Shown: one piece after another, positions 28,073 to 37,257 of the stretch
Numbering within the stretch: the stretch's first letter is position 1
Layout of the letters: each line of letters opens with the position of its first letter
Assembly (NCBI RefSeq): GCF_000757825.1
Contig: NZ_CP009451.1
Location: 4,712,001 to 4,776,000, forward strand
Direction of reading: 5' to 3'
Source: Cedecea neteri
Lineage (GTDB): Bacteria; Pseudomonadota; Gammaproteobacteria; Enterobacterales; Enterobacteriaceae
Length of the DNA: 64,000 nt
Notes under the pieces: generated by a model
Told to the model about the DNA's origin: nothing
Seen by the model: the letters and a program-made list of their open reading frames with translations, nothing else
Database searches by the model: none
Position numbers and translations under genes: made by a program

Positions 28073-28609
28073 ATGCAATTAACCAAATTGGTTTGGGCCT
28101 TTGGTATGGGGGCTGCCGTACTGGCAGGCCAGGCACAGGCAAGCGATCAGGGCCACGGCACGGTTAAGTTTACCGGCAGTATTATTGATGCCCCATGTTC
28201 AATTACCCCTGAAACCATTGAGCAGACCGTCGATTTGGGTGAAATCTCCAATAAATCTCTGCTCAACGGCGGAAAGTCCAACCCACGTCCGTTTGATATC
28301 AAACTGGAAAGCTGCGATCTCTCGGGGCTTACGGATAAAACCGTCACCATTACTTTCACAGGACCGGAATCTAGCGCTCAGCCCGGCTATTTGGCTATTG
28401 TCGGCAGCAGCGCCAGCGGGGCGGCTATCGGTATTACCAACGATGAGGGTACCAACATTCCGCTTGGTACCGCCAGCTCCGCGACAAAAACACAGCAGGG
28501 TGATAACACGCTAACTTACTCTGCCTACCTCAAAGGAAACGGCGGGAGCACAGCGGTCGTGCCGGGATCCTTCACCTCGGTTGCCAATTTTACGTTGGCC
28601 TATCAGTAA
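28073..28609 (+). CDS. Fimbrial major subunit (PapA/MrpA-type)
   Basis: The product is 178 aa with a signal peptide ending at AQA, then the P/MR-P pilin start SDQGHGTVKFTGSIIDAPCSI. It has the paired cysteines of pilins (C43 and the one in LESCDLSG) and a C-terminal beta strand ending in penultimate tyrosine (ANFTLAYQ), used for donor-strand exchange. A strong ribosome site (AAGGAATG) lies just upstream. It is the first gene of the fimbrial operon, followed by a short hairpin that probably reduces expression of the distal genes, the usual way of keeping the major pilin most abundant. Confidence 0.93.
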   Translation: MQLTKLVWAFGMGAAVLAGQAQASDQGHGTVKFTGSIIDAPCSITPETIEQTVDLGEISNKSLLNGGKSNPRPFDIKLESCDLSGLTDKTVTITFTGPESSAQPGYLAIVGSSASGAAIGITNDEGTNIPLGTASSATKTQQGDNTLTYSAYLKGNGGSTAVVPGSFTSVANFTLAYQ

Positions 28610-28616
28610 GCAAGCA

Positions 28617-28635
28617 GCAGGCCTCCTGCGTTTTT
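28617..28635 (+). terminator. Attenuating hairpin after the major pilin gene
   Basis: GCAGG-CCT-CCTGC is followed by G and TTTTT, 8 bases after the pilin stop codon. The stem is short (5 bp), so partial read-through into the usher genes is expected. Confidence 0.6.
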
Positions 28636-28663
28636 CTATACGGTTTTCGTTTGTGAGATACCT

Positions 28664-29221
28664 ATGAATAGCAGTGCTTCGTTTGTAGTGCCCTCCCTGT
28701 TTGTGTGGCTTGTGCTATCCCCGGCCTCTCCAGGCGCGCTGGCGAAGAATGCGGCGGATCAGGGACATGGAAAGGTAAGCATGCAGGGTTCGATCATCGA
28801 CACGCCTTGCGCGATCGCCGTGGCCAGTCGGGAGCAGGCGATTGATCTGATTACTATCCCACTGGAACAAGTGATTCGTGACGGTGCTGGCCCTTCTAAG
28901 CCATTCAGTATTCATCTGGAAAATTGTGCCTTTGAGCAGCTGATTCCTAACCAGCAGGACTGGTCGCATTTCATGGTGACCTTTGATGGTCCCGTTACCG
29001 ACGGCGAGCTGTTTGCCCTCCACGGTGGCGCTCGAGGTATCGGGTTAGAGATTTCTGATGCAACAGGAAACCGTATGCAGCCCGGCATTGCTTCGCAGGC
29101 GGGCCTGCTGCAGCCTGGCGCTATGCGCCTTGATTACACACTACGTTTGGTGGGCAACCATCAAAAACTACGGGCCGGGGCTTACTCCACTACCGTGCGT
29201 TTTAAACTGGATTATTTTTGA
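28664..29221 (+). CDS. Fimbrial terminating/anchoring subunit (PapH/MrpB-like)
   Basis: The 185-aa signal-peptide protein has a mature N-terminus with ADQGHGKVSMQGSIIDTPCAI, nearly repeating that of the major pilin, and a second Cys in HLENCAFEQL. It ends in the pilin motif TVRFKLDYF. Position between pilin and usher matches PapH/MrpB, which anchors the fibre base and stops growth. Its stop overlaps the usher start by 4 bp. Confidence 0.87.
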   Translation: MNSSASFVVPSLFVWLVLSPASPGALAKNAADQGHGKVSMQGSIIDTPCAIAVASREQAIDLITIPLEQVIRDGAGPSKPFSIHLENCAFEQLIPNQQDWSHFMVTFDGPVTDGELFALHGGARGIGLEISDATGNRMQPGIASQAGLLQPGAMRLDYTLRLVGNHQKLRAGAYSTTVRFKLDYF

Positions 29222-31737
29222 TGAGGCAGGTTTTATATCAAGCTGGCGCAGGGCTGCGCCGTTGTCCTATAGCGCTGGTGGTAGCGCTGGCTTTTCCGGG
29301 GGCAAAGGGATACGCGAAAGAGGCAATAGAATTCAATACGGATGTCCTCGATATTAGTGACCGTTCACACATTGACCTTAGCCGGTTTTCTCAGGCAGGG
29401 TACATCATGCCGGGTAAGTATCAGATGGTTATCCGTCTGAACAAAGCCGAACTGCCGGAGCAAACGTTAGCCTTTATTAAACCGGACAACGATCCTCAGG
29501 GCAGCCAGGTGTGCCTTACGCCACAGGTCATTGCTCAACTGGGTTTAAAAGCTTCTGCTTTGCGCGATCTCAGATGGTGGCACAACGGGCAATGTCTGGA
29601 TACCGCGAGCCTGCCGGGGGTAACCGCACGTGCAGATCTAGGCGAAAGCGCGCTCTACCTGAATATTCCCCAGGCGTATCTGGAATATACCGCTGACAAC
29701 TGGGATCCGCCTGCTCGCTGGGATGACGGTATTGCCGGGGGCATTTTTGATTACAACCTTAACGGACAGTCTTCGCGTTTTACCGGCGCGAGCCGCAGGG
29801 ATGTCCAGTCGCTCAGCGGCAACGGAACCACGGGGTTTAACCTGGGGGCCTGGCGTTTTCGCGCCGACTGGCAGGGGCAGTACAACGATACCCGTGGCGC
29901 CATGAACAACACGCAGCGTGACTGGCAGTGGAGCCGCTACTACGCCTGGCGGGCGATCCCCTCGTTAAAAGCGAAGCTGATGCTCGGTGAGAACTACCTC
30001 AATTCCGGCATGTTCGACAGTTTCCGCTACACCGGAACCAGCATGGAGTCTGATGACAATATGCTGCCACCAAACCTGCGCGGTTACGCGCCGGAAGTCG
30101 TCGGTGTGGCAAAAACCAACGCTAAAGTGACCGTTAGCCAGCAGGGACGGGTTATCCATGAAACTACGGTCGCCGCAGGGCCGTTTCGGATTCAGGATTT
30201 GAACACCGCCGTTTCAGGCACGCTGGATGTGAAGGTTCAGGAGCAGGATGGCACTTCGCACAGTTTTCAGGTGGATACGGCAAGCATTCCCTATCTTACG
30301 CGCCCGGGCAGCGTGCGTTACAAACTCGCCTTGGGTAAACCTTCAGATTACCGCCACGGTAGCCAGGGGCCGGGGTTTGCCACCGGCGAATTCTCCTGGG
30401 GGGTGAATAACGGTTGGTCATTGTACGGCGGGAGTTTGCTGGCCGACGACTATCACGCGCTGGCGGCAGGGATTGGCCGCGATTTGCTGGCGTTAGGGGC
30501 GCTTTCATTTGACGTCACTCAGTCCCATGCGGAACTGCCAGGGGACAACACCAAAACGGGCAGCTCGTGGCGTCTTAGCTATTCCAAACGTTTTGACGAA
30601 TACGACAGCCAGGTCACCTTTGCGGGCTATCGCTTTTCTCAGCGCGATTTTATGAGCATGAGCGAATATCTGAACGTGCGCTATCACGGCATCGTTGGTA
30701 ACAACAATAAAGAGTTGTACACCATCGCTTTTAACAAGCAGTTCCGCAGTCTGGGCCTGAGTGCCTATGCGAACTATAGCCACCAAACCTACTGGAACCG
30801 CCCGGATAACGATAGTTACAACCTCTCCCTATCGCGCTATTTCGATGCCTGGCGTTTTAAAAACGTCAGCCTCAACCTGTCGGCCTATCGAACGCTTTAT
30901 AACAACACCAGCGATGACGGCATGTATCTCAGCCTGTCATTGCCGTGGGGTAACAGCAGCACGTTGAATTTCGATAGCCAGGCGGGCAGTACGGGTAATA
31001 GCACTACGGTGGGGTATTTCGACCGCCTCGATAGCAATAACAGCTACCGGGTCAAGGCCGGAGCGGGCAGCAGAGGCAATGCGGTGGGCAGTGGTTACTT
31101 CACCCATCAGGGGAATAGCGCGGAAATGAGCGTCAACGCCAGCTACGAAGGTAGCCGCTATCACTCCGTCGGCCTTTCTGCTCAGGGCGGCATCACCGGC
31201 ACCACGGAAGGCGTTGCGTTACACCGTGTAAGCACCATGGGGGGAACGCGAATGATGGTCGATACCTCGGGCGTCAGCGGCGTTCCGGTGCGGGGATACG
31301 GGGGTGTTACCGAGACTAACCGGTTTGGCAAAGCCGTCGTGTCGGACATCAGCAGCTACTACCGAAGCAGCGTTAGCGTGGACGTTAACAAGCTGGCGGA
31401 TGACGTTGAGGCTACGCGCTCGGTGGTGCAGGGCACCCTGACCGAAGGCGCGATCGGTCTGCGTCGCTTCGGCGTTATCGCCGGGGAAAAAGCGATGGTC
31501 ACCGTCCGTCTTGCGGACGGCACTACGCCGCCGTTTGGTGCAGTAGTGATGGGATTGGGCGGTCATCAGGCTGGGATCGTTAACGATGGCGGCCAGGTTT
31601 GGTTAACCGGAATGAATGCCGGAGAAGCGATGCGCGTGGTATGGGACGGGAAAACCCAGTGCGAGCTGAGTCTGCCGAAACCCTTGCCCACGGCTACCGA
31701 TAATCTAAGGCTGCTGTGCCAAAGCGTACGGGCTTAA
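29218..31737 (+). CDS. Outer-membrane fimbrial usher (PapC/MrpC family)
   Basis: The product is 839 aa, normal for ushers. After the export signal comes the N-terminal domain FNTDVLDISDRSHIDLSRFS. A plug and 24-strand barrel region follows with usher signatures such as GPFRIQDLNTAVSGTLDVKVQEQDG and ARAD-like stretches. C-terminal carboxyl domains follow, with GFVVMGLGG-like AVVMGLGGHQAGIVNDGGQVWLTG (split here by position, residues ~775-800). It forms the outer-membrane pore that assembles chaperone-subunit complexes into the fimbria. Confidence 0.96.
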   Translation: MMRQVLYQAGAGLRRCPIALVVALAFPGAKGYAKEAIEFNTDVLDISDRSHIDLSRFSQAGYIMPGKYQMVIRLNKAELPEQTLAFIKPDNDPQGSQVCLTPQVIAQLGLKASALRDLRWWHNGQCLDTASLPGVTARADLGESALYLNIPQAYLEYTADNWDPPARWDDGIAGGIFDYNLNGQSSRFTGASRRDVQSLSGNGTTGFNLGAWRFRADWQGQYNDTRGAMNNTQRDWQWSRYYAWRAIPSLKAKLMLGENYLNSGMFDSFRYTGTSMESDDNMLPPNLRGYAPEVVGVAKTNAKVTVSQQGRVIHETTVAAGPFRIQDLNTAVSGTLDVKVQEQDGTSHSFQVDTASIPYLTRPGSVRYKLALGKPSDYRHGSQGPGFATGEFSWGVNNGWSLYGGSLLADDYHALAAGIGRDLLALGALSFDVTQSHAELPGDNTKTGSSWRLSYSKRFDEYDSQVTFAGYRFSQRDFMSMSEYLNVRYHGIVGNNNKELYTIAFNKQFRSLGLSAYANYSHQTYWNRPDNDSYNLSLSRYFDAWRFKNVSLNLSAYRTLYNNTSDDGMYLSLSLPWGNSSTLNFDSQAGSTGNSTTVGYFDRLDSNNSYRVKAGAGSRGNAVGSGYFTHQGNSAEMSVNASYEGSRYHSVGLSAQGGITGTTEGVALHRVSTMGGTRMMVDTSGVSGVPVRGYGGVTETNRFGKAVVSDISSYYRSSVSVDVNKLADDVEATRSVVQGTLTEGAIGLRRFGVIAGEKAMVTVRLADGTTPPFGAVVMGLGGHQAGIVNDGGQVWLTGMNAGEAMRVVWDGKTQCELSLPKPLPTATDNLRLLCQSVRA

Positions 31738-31825
31738 GCCTCCCGCTATCAGGCAAAAGCGTGAATGACAATTCGGTCGCCGCGCAAGACGGCACGGCGA
31801 CATCCTGCAAAGCGAGTTTCAATTG

Positions 31826-32578
31826 ATGAAAAACTTTTCTTATTTGACGATGACCTCCACCGCCCTGATTGCCGTACTGAGCGGCCAAAGCGCGACGGCG
31901 GCCATTGCTCTTGACCGTACCCGTGCCGTCTTTAACGGTGCAAATAAATCGATCAGTTTAAATATCACCAACCAGAATAAAATGTTGCCCTATCTGGCCC
32001 AGGCATGGGTAGAAGATGAGCAAGGTAACAAAATCACCCAGCCTCTGACCGCGCTTCCGCCGCTACAGCGAGTAGAACCGTTGGCAAAAGGCCAGGTGAA
32101 ACTGCAGGTGATAGGCAATGCCAGCACGCTGCCTCAGGATAGAGAGTCGCTGTTTTACTTTAATCTGCGTGAAATCCCGCCCAAAAGCACGAAAGCCAAT
32201 ACCTTGCAGATTGCCCTGCAGACGCGAATCAAGCTGTTCTATCGGCCGGAATCCATTGAAATCAATAGATCCGAAGGCGAAAGCGTGTGGCAGGAAAAAA
32301 TTACGCTTAAGCGAGAAGGCGATAAATACCGCGTTATTAATCCCGGCCCCTATTACGTGACCCTGGCCGGGGCATACAAACACCCGGACGGCCCCCCGAT
32401 TGCCGGCTTCGATCCGGTGATGGTTGCCCCTCGTTCAGATGCTTTGTTGAACATCAAGGCATCGACGCTGGGACAGAAACCGATGCTGGCATGGATTAAC
32501 GACTACGGCGGGCGACCGAAGCTTATCTTCAACTGCGTGGGCAACGTTTGCCGGGTCACCGGGAGTAAAGCCGGGTGA
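31826..32578 (+). CDS. Periplasmic fimbrial chaperone (PapD/MrpD family)
   Basis: The product is 250 aa from the ATG at 31826; the frame also has a TTG one codon upstream. A signal peptide precedes two Ig-like domains. The N-terminal ALDRTRAVFNGANKSISLNI contains the subunit-anchoring Arg, and LFYFNLREIPPKS is the classical chaperone signature; the conserved Lys is in TRIKLFYRP. It stabilises pilin subunits in the periplasm by donor-strand complementation. It overlaps the next gene. Confidence 0.95.
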   Translation: MKNFSYLTMTSTALIAVLSGQSATAAIALDRTRAVFNGANKSISLNITNQNKMLPYLAQAWVEDEQGNKITQPLTALPPLQRVEPLAKGQVKLQVIGNASTLPQDRESLFYFNLREIPPKSTKANTLQIALQTRIKLFYRPESIEINRSEGESVWQEKITLKREGDKYRVINPGPYYVTLAGAYKHPDGPPIAGFDPVMVAPRSDALLNIKASTLGQKPMLAWINDYGGRPKLIFNCVGNVCRVTGSKAG

Positions 32579-33204
32579 GGCTGATGGAGAAGCAAAACAA
32601 GTGGAATTACCACGTTCTGGTAGGGTGCAACCGCGCCGCCAGCGCCCTGGCTTTGACGCTGGTACTGCCGCAGGCGGCCTGGGCGCTGCCTGACAACTGG
32701 AACGTTGAAGGCGTAAACGGGGCACTGCATATTTCGGGCGATTTTGTCGAGGGGGCGTGCCGCCTCGACATGACTTCTCAAACTCAGGAAGTCAGTCTCG
32801 GCAACACATCGACCGAGGCGCTGCGAAACCCGGGCGATCGTGGTGAGCCGGTAGCCTTTACGCTGAGGGTGCGTGACTGCGTGCGCAGCGGGTCAGAGAT
32901 GCTCAATACGCGGAGCGGGAACAGCAGCTGGGATTCGCTTCAGCCGGCCGTCAGCGTGACTTTTTTGGCCCCCGGGGATGCCGACAGCCCCGAGCTGGTG
33001 CAGGTGAACGGCCTCACCGGGCTGGGGTTGAGGATCGCCGATAGCGCCAGGCGTGACGTGCGATTAGGCGAGCGTACGCTGCCGCAGTTTGTCACCCCGA
33101 CCAATGATGCACTGGTCTACTACGTGCAGCCCGAACGCACTCCGGCCCCTTTAACGGCGGGGACATGGCAGGCTACGGTCGGCTTCAGGCTGAATTATGA
33201 CTAA
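32575..33204 (+). CDS. Minor fimbrial subunit (MrpE/PapK-like)
   Basis: The 209-aa frame opens with GTG inside the chaperone stop (GTGA overlap); an ATG three codons later is an alternative. It has a hydrophobic export signal (ALALTLVLPQAAWA), a mature domain with the pilin Cys pair (VEGACRLDM and VRDCVRS) and the terminal strand VGFRLNYD. It has an extra inserted loop after the second Cys relative to the major pilin. It is probably an adaptor subunit near the tip or base of the fibre. Confidence 0.85.
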   Translation: MRLMEKQNKWNYHVLVGCNRAASALALTLVLPQAAWALPDNWNVEGVNGALHISGDFVEGACRLDMTSQTQEVSLGNTSTEALRNPGDRGEPVAFTLRVRDCVRSGSEMLNTRSGNSSWDSLQPAVSVTFLAPGDADSPELVQVNGLTGLGLRIADSARRDVRLGERTLPQFVTPTNDALVYYVQPERTPAPLTAGTWQATVGFRLNYD

Positions 33205-33214
33205 GGATCCAAAG

Positions 33215-33721
33215 ATGATATTTGCCCGATGGGGAGCCATGGCCCTGTTCGCAATGACGGGAATGCTGCTGGCGGGTGATGCGGCAGCGGCGGGCTCAAG
33301 TAATTTAGATGTTCGCATTACCGGCACGGTGGTGGCGACCGCATCGTGTACTTTTAGCGGATCTGACCCGATTAAGGTGGAATTCGGTGACGTCTATATC
33401 AATGAAATTATTGGTGAGGCCTATAAACAGCCCGTTCCCTATCAGGTGACCTGCAAAGGCGATCCGGACGGTAAAACGCTGCAAATGCAGATTGCCGGTA
33501 GCGCCGCCAGCTTTGATGGGAAACAGCTAAAAACCGATGCCAGCGGGCTTGGCATCAAATTGCTTAAAGGAAGCGAAACGCTGCCGGTAAATCAATGGTT
33601 CAACTTCGATAACGCCAGCCAGCCTTCGCTGTATGCCGTGCTGGAAAAACAGAGCGGCGCACGTTTTCAGGACGGACAGGCATTCAACGCCAGCGCCACG
33701 TTAAAAGTGGCTTATAACTGA
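33215..33721 (+). CDS. Minor fimbrial subunit (MrpF/PapF-like)
   Basis: The product is 168 aa from the ATG at 33215, which has AAGGA 7 bases upstream; the in-frame ATG at 33197 lacks a ribosome site. A signal peptide ending in DAAAA is followed by LDVRITGTVVATASCTFSG, a second Cys in YQVTCKGD, and a C-terminal strand ending SATLKVAYN. It is probably a tip-fibrillum component. Confidence 0.87.
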   Translation: MIFARWGAMALFAMTGMLLAGDAAAAGSSNLDVRITGTVVATASCTFSGSDPIKVEFGDVYINEIIGEAYKQPVPYQVTCKGDPDGKTLQMQIAGSAASFDGKQLKTDASGLGIKLLKGSETLPVNQWFNFDNASQPSLYAVLEKQSGARFQDGQAFNASATLKVAYN

Positions 33722-33731
33722 GGCAATCAGG

Positions 33732-34256
33732 GTGAAGAACAAAGTTTACGGCGGCTGCGGAAGGAGCCTGGCGCTGGCGCTACTGCTGTCCGGGCCAGGC
33801 GTTCAGCTCACGTCGGCGCATGCCACAGCAACCGGCGACAGTAACGACATTTCCTTTCACGGTACGCTGAGGATCCATCCGTGCCACATCAATAACGATC
33901 GCGATGTAAACATCCACTTTGACAATGTTGGCATCCATAAGGTTGACGGGGTGCGTTACCAGCAGGCTATCGCCTGGCAACTGATTTGTGACGATGTTGA
34001 CCCGGCGTGGCGCCTGACCCTTGCGGTAAACGGCAGCGCAACGTCCTTTGACCGTAGCGCGCTCGCCACCAATATCCGTGGGCTAGGGATCCAGATTAAA
34101 CAGAACGGTCAGCCGATGGAGATTAACAAACCCCTCGACATCCTTTATCAGCATCCGCCCACGCTTGAGGCTGTGCCGGTAAAAGATCCCGGCATCGATG
34201 AGCTGGGCGAAGGGGCGTTTTCCGCTACGGCAACGCTGCTGGCCGAGTATTTATAA
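33732..34256 (+). CDS. Minor fimbrial subunit
   Basis: The 174-aa pilin-like protein begins with GTG. It has a signal peptide ending near SAHA, ISFHGTLRIHPCHIN, a second Cys in WQLICDD, and terminal strand ATLLAEYL. It is related to the preceding subunit (both share the IRGLGIQI / SGLGIKL type segment) and probably arose by duplication. Likely a tip-fibre adaptor. Confidence 0.84.
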   Translation: MKNKVYGGCGRSLALALLLSGPGVQLTSAHATATGDSNDISFHGTLRIHPCHINNDRDVNIHFDNVGIHKVDGVRYQQAIAWQLICDDVDPAWRLTLAVNGSATSFDRSALATNIRGLGIQIKQNGQPMEINKPLDILYQHPPTLEAVPVKDPGIDELGEGAFSATATLLAEYL

Positions 34257-34265
34257 GGAGCAGAA

Positions 34266-34826
34266 ATGGGGAGTAGAACGTTAGCCGGACGCAGCGTGGG
34301 TATGCTGTTGTTTATGATGGCTTTAACCGGGCACGCGGCGGCAGGAAACGGTGGCCTGAAAGTCACCGGCGACAACCTGAAATTTGACGGGACGCTGGTG
34401 GCCGATCCCTGCGAGCTGGATCCGAATACGACGGATATTACCCTGGATTTCGGCACGGTAATCGATACCTATTTATACCTTAACACCCGCACCCACGCGC
34501 AGCCCTTCACCCTCAGGCTTCTGGAGTGCGATCTGAGCCTGGGTAATCAGGTAGAGGTCACGTTTAAGGGGACGCAGAGCAAGGAATTACCGGGTTTTCT
34601 GGCGCTTAGCAACTCGGCCGCCAGCGGCATCGCGATTGGCCTGGAGCAGAAGGACGGCACACCTTTGCCGCTCAATAAGACCGTGACCGCTTTCACGCTC
34701 GCCGGCGGAACCAACGACCTTGTGCTGTACGGTTACGTTATTGGAGAACCTTCCGCGCTGGCCGCACATACCTTGCGTCGTGGAGCATTTGAGGCGCTGG
34801 CGACATTCGAGCTTAATTATCCCTAG
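34266..34826 (+). CDS. Minor fimbrial subunit (PapK/MrpG-like)
   Basis: The product is 186 aa. A hydrophobic export signal (LLFMMALTGHAAA) is followed by LKFDGTLVADPCELD, a second Cys in RLLECDLS, the KGTQSKELPGFLAL segment typical of type 1/P pilins, and terminal ALATFELNYP. A good ribosome site (AGGAG) lies just before the start. Adaptor subunit next to the adhesin gene. Confidence 0.86.
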   Translation: MGSRTLAGRSVGMLLFMMALTGHAAAGNGGLKVTGDNLKFDGTLVADPCELDPNTTDITLDFGTVIDTYLYLNTRTHAQPFTLRLLECDLSLGNQVEVTFKGTQSKELPGFLALSNSAASGIAIGLEQKDGTPLPLNKTVTAFTLAGGTNDLVLYGYVIGEPSALAAHTLRRGAFEALATFELNYP

Positions 34827-34843
34827 GAGAATCACATTCAGAT

Positions 34844-35761
34844 ATGAAATTACCCTTATTTATTATGCTTCTGGCGGTGCATCAGGGCGCATGGGCCTAC
34901 TCGTGTAATTCCATTGGCTGGAACGGCGGAGATGCTGACGTTAACGTAAACGTCAGCCCGGACGTCAATACCGGTAGAAACAAGATTGTCGATCTCCGTT
35001 CGCAGATCAGCTGCAAGAACGACTCTGTAGACGGCGGTTGGGTCGATTCCATGTGGCTTGCCAGTAACGGAATGAGCCTCAATTCCGCCATCTTCAAGGA
35101 TCTTAAAGGCGGCGTTATCATTTCAGGAAAGGTTTATCCGGAACCTGTACCTGAAGTTGAGATTTTTAGTCTCAATGCCCAGGAAACCAAGAGCTTACCC
35201 GTAGAGCTTTATTTCGAGCTAACCAGCATGGGGAAGTCGTTGCAGATCAGGCGGGGAGACAGGCTTGCGCAGATTAAGTTTATCCAGAGAAATAACCACG
35301 GCGCGCAAAACTATTACATCTGGTATTTCATTGCGGCGAACGATGTTGATATAAACACGTCAACGTGCAAAATCCTCTCCGGAGAGATGTTGTTAGTTGA
35401 ACTGGGAGAGCTTGAAAGAAGTGAGATTCAAAGCTCAGGAACTTCCGCACAGACGGTGGAAAAAAGCCTCAACATAACCTGTGATGTCACCCATGAAGTT
35501 GATTTTGAGGTAAAGATGAACACAACTCCTACCTCCTGGAATAATAATGCTATTACTACCAGTAACAATAATCTCGGGGTCGTCATGCGTTGGAACGGGA
35601 ATATCGTTACCAATGGTAACACGCAGCAGCTCAGTGTGGTAAATGGCAGTATTTCGGTACCACTGAGTTTTACACCAGTGAAACCTACCTCGGTCAGTTA
35701 TGAAGATATAAAAACAGGTGCTTTTAATGCTTCGGCAACATTGATCATCACGCAACAGTAG
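34844..35761 (+). CDS. Probable fimbrial tip adhesin
   Basis: The product is 305 aa, about twice the size of the pilins, with signal peptide MKLPLFIMLLAVHQGAWA. The N-terminal ~165 residues form a separate domain with its own Cys pair (YSCNSIGW and ISCKNDS). The C-terminal half is a pilin domain (SLNITCDV, and the terminal strand FNASATLIITQQ). This two-domain, last-gene layout is that of MrpH, PapG or FimH adhesins, the receptor-binding subunit at the fibre tip. The receptor cannot be inferred. Confidence 0.8.
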   Translation: MKLPLFIMLLAVHQGAWAYSCNSIGWNGGDADVNVNVSPDVNTGRNKIVDLRSQISCKNDSVDGGWVDSMWLASNGMSLNSAIFKDLKGGVIISGKVYPEPVPEVEIFSLNAQETKSLPVELYFELTSMGKSLQIRRGDRLAQIKFIQRNNHGAQNYYIWYFIAANDVDINTSTCKILSGEMLLVELGELERSEIQSSGTSAQTVEKSLNITCDVTHEVDFEVKMNTTPTSWNNNAITTSNNNLGVVMRWNGNIVTNGNTQQLSVVNGSISVPLSFTPVKPTSVSYEDIKTGAFNASATLIITQQ

Positions 35762-36312
35762 GATCGCTTGAAGCGTTTTTTGATAGAGCGTCCTGCCAGC
35801 GCGTGTTATTTTGCTGCCTGCAAAAAAGAGGGTGTATTAAGTATTTCCTTCTCATAATAAATATTCATATTGTTAGTTATCATTCAGGAAAAAGTAAATG
35901 TTCATGTAACGTGAAAACTTTACTTTCAGTGGCGACAGGGACGTCCTTTTCCAATGATTCTTATAAGGATGAATTGACTAAAAATATGTTCCTAAAATAA
36001 ACCGAGTGATTTGTTTTGGCTATTGGCTAATATACATCGATCGTTGAAAACAATTTCACATGTTATGATTTGAATGGTACTGTATTATTGCATTCACTGT
36101 AAATTCGCATCGAGATCAATTCTGTTGTCTACATCGTGATGAAGAAGACGTTATTTCCCGCCAATTTGTTAAATTAAAGTTATCGATAGGTTGGGTTTTT
36201 GTCATCTGAAAAGTTTGGCAGGAGATATTTAAGATCATGGATTGAGAAATTCACTCATGCGTTTTCCTGAAGGTACCTTCACTCACAAAGCTAAACGCCA
36301 AAGGGATTTAAA
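35762..36312. other. AT-rich intergenic region between fimbrial operon and membrane regulator
   Basis: This 551-bp gap has a weak terminator at its left end and is strongly AT-rich, as expected for a region silenced by H-NS and for the promoter of the regulator gene. A 65-codon frame at 35803-36000 has no ribosome site or recognisable product, and I do not call it. Confidence 0.55.
35765..35781 (+). terminator. Weak terminator of the fimbrial operon
   Basis: CGCT-TGA-AGCG followed by six T residues lies 4 bases after the adhesin stop codon. The stem is only 4 bp. Confidence 0.5.
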
Positions 36313-37077
36313 ATGAAAAAATGCGTAGTAAATGCAGGAAAAATTTACTTTCTTAATTTCACATTTAATCCAAAATCCAGAACGCTGCAACAAGACGATA
36401 CCGTTATACAATTAAGGAAAAAGCAGTCAGATGTGCTTGCATTACTTTGCGCAAAATATCCTGAACCGGTTTCTCAGGCTGAATTTCTTGCTGAAGTATG
36501 GGGGGGCGGTTATGTGACTTCGCAAAGTATAGCACAGATGATCCGTTCTTTAAGAGTAAGTCTGGGAGATGATACGAAAAGTATTATTTTCACTATCCCA
36601 AAGTTGGGGTATCAACTCACAGCCGAACCCTGCTGGGAAGAGCCTGAAGCGGAACCCGATAAACCTGGCTTTGAGTCATCTTTTCCCGGAAACATCGAAG
36701 TAGATAACGTTTCTTTTTCAACCCAGTCGATGATTAACGTCATTCCCGTGAGTGCTAATTCGATGTCGGTTATCCCTTATTCTGTTCCCAGGGTGGTGCC
36801 AGACAGAAAGAAGTTTTCGCCGCAGGCGTTATTTTTAAGTGCAGTAGCTGCGCTTTTTTTTAGTCTTATTTTTGTTGCCATGACAGCAAGAAGTAACCCG
36901 TTGGATTTTATTAAAAATCATAATTATATTGACCAGATGCCATTAGCTAACCTTGTCTCGCCGGTTGGCAATAATTTTTTGTACTGTTGCAATTCGGCTG
37001 AAGGAGCAATCTGCCATCCTAAAGAGAATTTGTTAAGCGCCCAATGCGTCACGCTACAAGAAATACCTTCAAAATAA
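36313..37077 (+). CDS. ToxR/CadC-like membrane-bound winged-helix regulator
   Basis: The product is 254 aa. Residues ~10-105 form an OmpR-type winged-helix DNA-binding domain (VIQLRKKQSDVLALLCAKYP, WGGGYVTSQSIAQMIRSLR, IFTIPKLGYQL). A linker leads to one transmembrane helix around residues 173-192 (ALFLSAVAALFFSLIFVAM), then a ~60-residue periplasmic tail with a cysteine-rich segment (FLYCCNSAEGAICH). This is the layout of ToxR, CadC and the YqeI-type regulators. It stands between the fimbrial operon and the secretion system; by analogy with HilA it could activate prg/org or inv genes, or it could control the fimbriae. Which one is unknown. Confidence 0.85.
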   Translation: MKKCVVNAGKIYFLNFTFNPKSRTLQQDDTVIQLRKKQSDVLALLCAKYPEPVSQAEFLAEVWGGGYVTSQSIAQMIRSLRVSLGDDTKSIIFTIPKLGYQLTAEPCWEEPEAEPDKPGFESSFPGNIEVDNVSFSTQSMINVIPVSANSMSVIPYSVPRVVPDRKKFSPQALFLSAVAALFFSLIFVAMTARSNPLDFIKNHNYIDQMPLANLVSPVGNNFLYCCNSAEGAICHPKENLLSAQCVTLQEIPSK

Positions 37078-37215
37078 TTAATAACGTTAGATATTATTGT
37101 TTTGAAATTTATTAGCAGACAACAATTAAACAGCGCAATGAACTTTTTTTGTCAGTGGTTTTTTAGTCGTTCACCTGTTGAAGTTTATCGACTTTGCTGC
37201 CTCATCATTCTGATG

Positions 37216-37243
37216 CAAAAACGCAAGTAAGATGCTTGCGTTA
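37216..37243 (-). terminator. Terminator of the prg/org/iagB operon
   Basis: Read leftwards, AACGCAAG-CATCTTA-CTTGCGTT is followed by TTTT, about 20 bases after the iagB stop codon. Confidence 0.85.
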
Positions 37244-37257
37244 TTTCTTACTCCTCG

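Noticed and set aside
35803..36000. 65-codon frame in the AT-rich gap after the fimbrial operon
   Set aside because: No ribosome site, biased AT composition and no similarity I recognise.
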